Of a stretch of 64,000 nucleotides of DNA, positions 63,060 through 64,000 are shown in pieces (the first letter of the stretch is position 1; each line of letters starts with the position of its first letter). The notes below the pieces were generated by a model. It ran no database searches. It had not been told where the DNA came from and saw only the letters and a program-made list of their open reading frames with translations. The position numbers and the translations under genes were made by a program. Source of the stretch: Bacteroidales bacterium. GTDB lineage: Bacteria > Bacteroidota > Bacteroidia > Bacteroidales > UBA932. Location of the stretch: assembly GCA_017429765.1 (NCBI GenBank), contig JAFROJ010000036.1:1-64000 (forward strand). The letters are read 5' to 3'.

Positions 63060-64000
63060 TTGTATAATTTTACTGGTCCTATCAATCCCGCTGACACATA
63101 AGGCTGGTTACGCCTGAACAGGAAGCGCTGAGCCACGGCGTTGTCCTTAAGTGTCTGGATGTAATTGCCCATCAATGTGGTGACTTTCACCTCGATGGTG
63201 TTCTCCCCGGCCTTGATGTACGGGGATATGTCGTAGATCCTTTCGCCGAACCACTGTGTGCCGGCGTCCTGGCCGTTGATCCTCAGCTCGCAGATGTCAG
63301 CCACTTTGCCGAGATCCATGAACTTGGGAAGATCCTTACCCAGGGTGGTGAAGCTGGTCTTGTAAACCACGGTGCCCATGAAGTTCACGAAAGAGGAATC
63401 CGCCATGTCCTTGAAGTCCTTGAGAGAGTCAAGGCGGGCAGTCCAGGTCGAGTCCTGATAAGTCTGGTGCAGGGATAGATCCCAAGGCCCGGCCAGCTCA
63501 AGACTGGACATCATCATCGTCGAGACAGGGGCGGCAGACCCGCCGGAGGACTCGATCACAGGATTATGGGTGGAAGGCACGGGGCCGGAGGAGCGGCCGT
63601 CCTTGTTGAACACGAGCAGGTAGGTCTCGGAGGGGCCGAATTTGAAGCTGGCCTTGCCGTCCTTGTCGAGTCTCAAGGGGAAACGTTTCCCGGAAGAGGG
63701 GTCATAGACCCATGCGTGTTTCCCAGAAGTGATTGATTTGGGGAAAGTTATGTCGGTGTAACGAGCCTCACTCATATGGGCGTTCATGAACAGGAAGAAG
63801 TCGCTGCCGTCATCCGTGACATAGCGGTTCTGGAGCACGAAACGGTCTGGGTTGGAGATCGTGATCGAGTGAGGCAGGGAATACCTGTCCATCACACCCT
63901 CGTACCACTCGAGATATTTCCCGTCCCCGGGCTTCTCCAGAAGGACGAATCTGTCGGGATAAGTGTTCTCAAGACGCTCAACCGTCTTGGCGATCTCCTT
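63056..64000 (-). CDS. C-terminal part of a large glycoside hydrolase, GH106-like (5' end outside window)
   Basis: About 314 residues, open to the window edge; a GTG at 63895 is not the true start because the frame continues upstream. DRFVLQNRYVTDDGSDFFLF and HAWVYDPSSGKRFPLRLDKD resemble the closing part of GH106 alpha-L-rhamnosidases. The last 150 residues form a galactose-binding-like domain (ELAGPWDLSLHQ, LDLGKVADICELRINGQDAG-like, SAGLIGPVKLYK). The catalytic part is not visible, so GH106 versus GH2-type is uncertain. A rhamnosidase would fit rhamnogalacturonan use. Confidence 0.65.
   Translation of the reverse strand, partial: KEIAKTVERLENTYPDRFVLLEKPGDGKYLEWYEGVMDRYSLPHSITISNPDRFVLQNRYVTDDGSDFFLFMNAHMSEARYTDITFPKSITSGKHAWVYDPSSGKRFPLRLDKDGKASFKFGPSETYLLVFNKDGRSSGPVPSTHNPVIESSGGSAAPVSTMMMSSLELAGPWDLSLHQTYQDSTWTARLDSLKDFKDMADSSFVNFMGTVVYKTSFTTLGKDLPKFMDLGKVADICELRINGQDAGTQWFGERIYDISPYIKAGENTIEVKVTTLMGNYIQTLKDNAVAQRFLFRRNQPYVSAGLIGPVKLYK

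Overview
The window is a chromosomal segment of a Bacteroidota bacterium, most likely Bacteroidales. The evidence is a SusC/SusD pair, many lipoprotein and Sec signal peptides, a complete pectin-sugar operon, and TAnnTTTG promoter boxes (the Bacteroidota -7 element) in front of several genes. GC content looks high for the order (about 58-60% by eye). There are no rRNA genes, no tRNA genes that I can see, no CRISPR array and no classical insertion sequence.

Layout. 1-13 kb is housekeeping: an operon purM - radical SAM/SPASM enzyme - purH (minus), then rdgB - recO - S41 protease - M61 peptidase (plus), then manA and a ROK kinase (minus), diverging from RNase R (plus). 12.7-26 kb is mostly minus strand: an outer-membrane barrel with a giant Tricorn-like protease, a low-GC membrane protein, and a tight operon GH51 - metallophosphoesterase - exonuclease III - secreted NUC1 nuclease - secreted EEP phosphodiesterase - M3 peptidase. 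26-64 kb is a plant cell-wall (pectin and hemicellulose) utilisation locus: SGNH esterase, GH92, beta-helix protein, GH92, SusC, SusD, a three-gene lipoprotein/membrane/PD40 group, GH28, GH31, GH3 (plus); GH43-like, GH95, DUF4861, kduI, kduD (minus); uxaC, kdgK, eda, exuT (plus); a short GH28-like protein, GH28 and a partial GH106-like rhamnosidase (minus). Outer enzymes would cut pectin and its side chains, SusCD would import oligomers, and ExuT, UxaC, KduI, KduD, KdgK and Eda would carry uronates to pyruvate and glyceraldehyde 3-phosphate. UxaA, UxaB and a locus regulator are not in the window.

The most unusual content is a set of small palindromic repeat families (A to F here) inserted repeatedly, and in frame, into protein-coding genes: PurH, RecO, both ends of the GH31 to GH95 stretch, twice in GH3, twice in one GH92, and in the DUF6057-type membrane protein. 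They also lie at the kduD stop codon and between kdgK and eda. One family is translated in opposite orientations in different genes, another shows a compensatory stem change between copies, and two families are combined in one mosaic element. A RAYT-like (REP-associated, Y1/HUH) transposase gene at 30.65-31.56 kb, in a low-GC island, lies 0.38 kb from the largest element, which has a perfect 27-bp inverted repeat. I propose that this is a coding-sequence-invading REP/RAYT-type system; the link between the enzyme and the repeats is inference.
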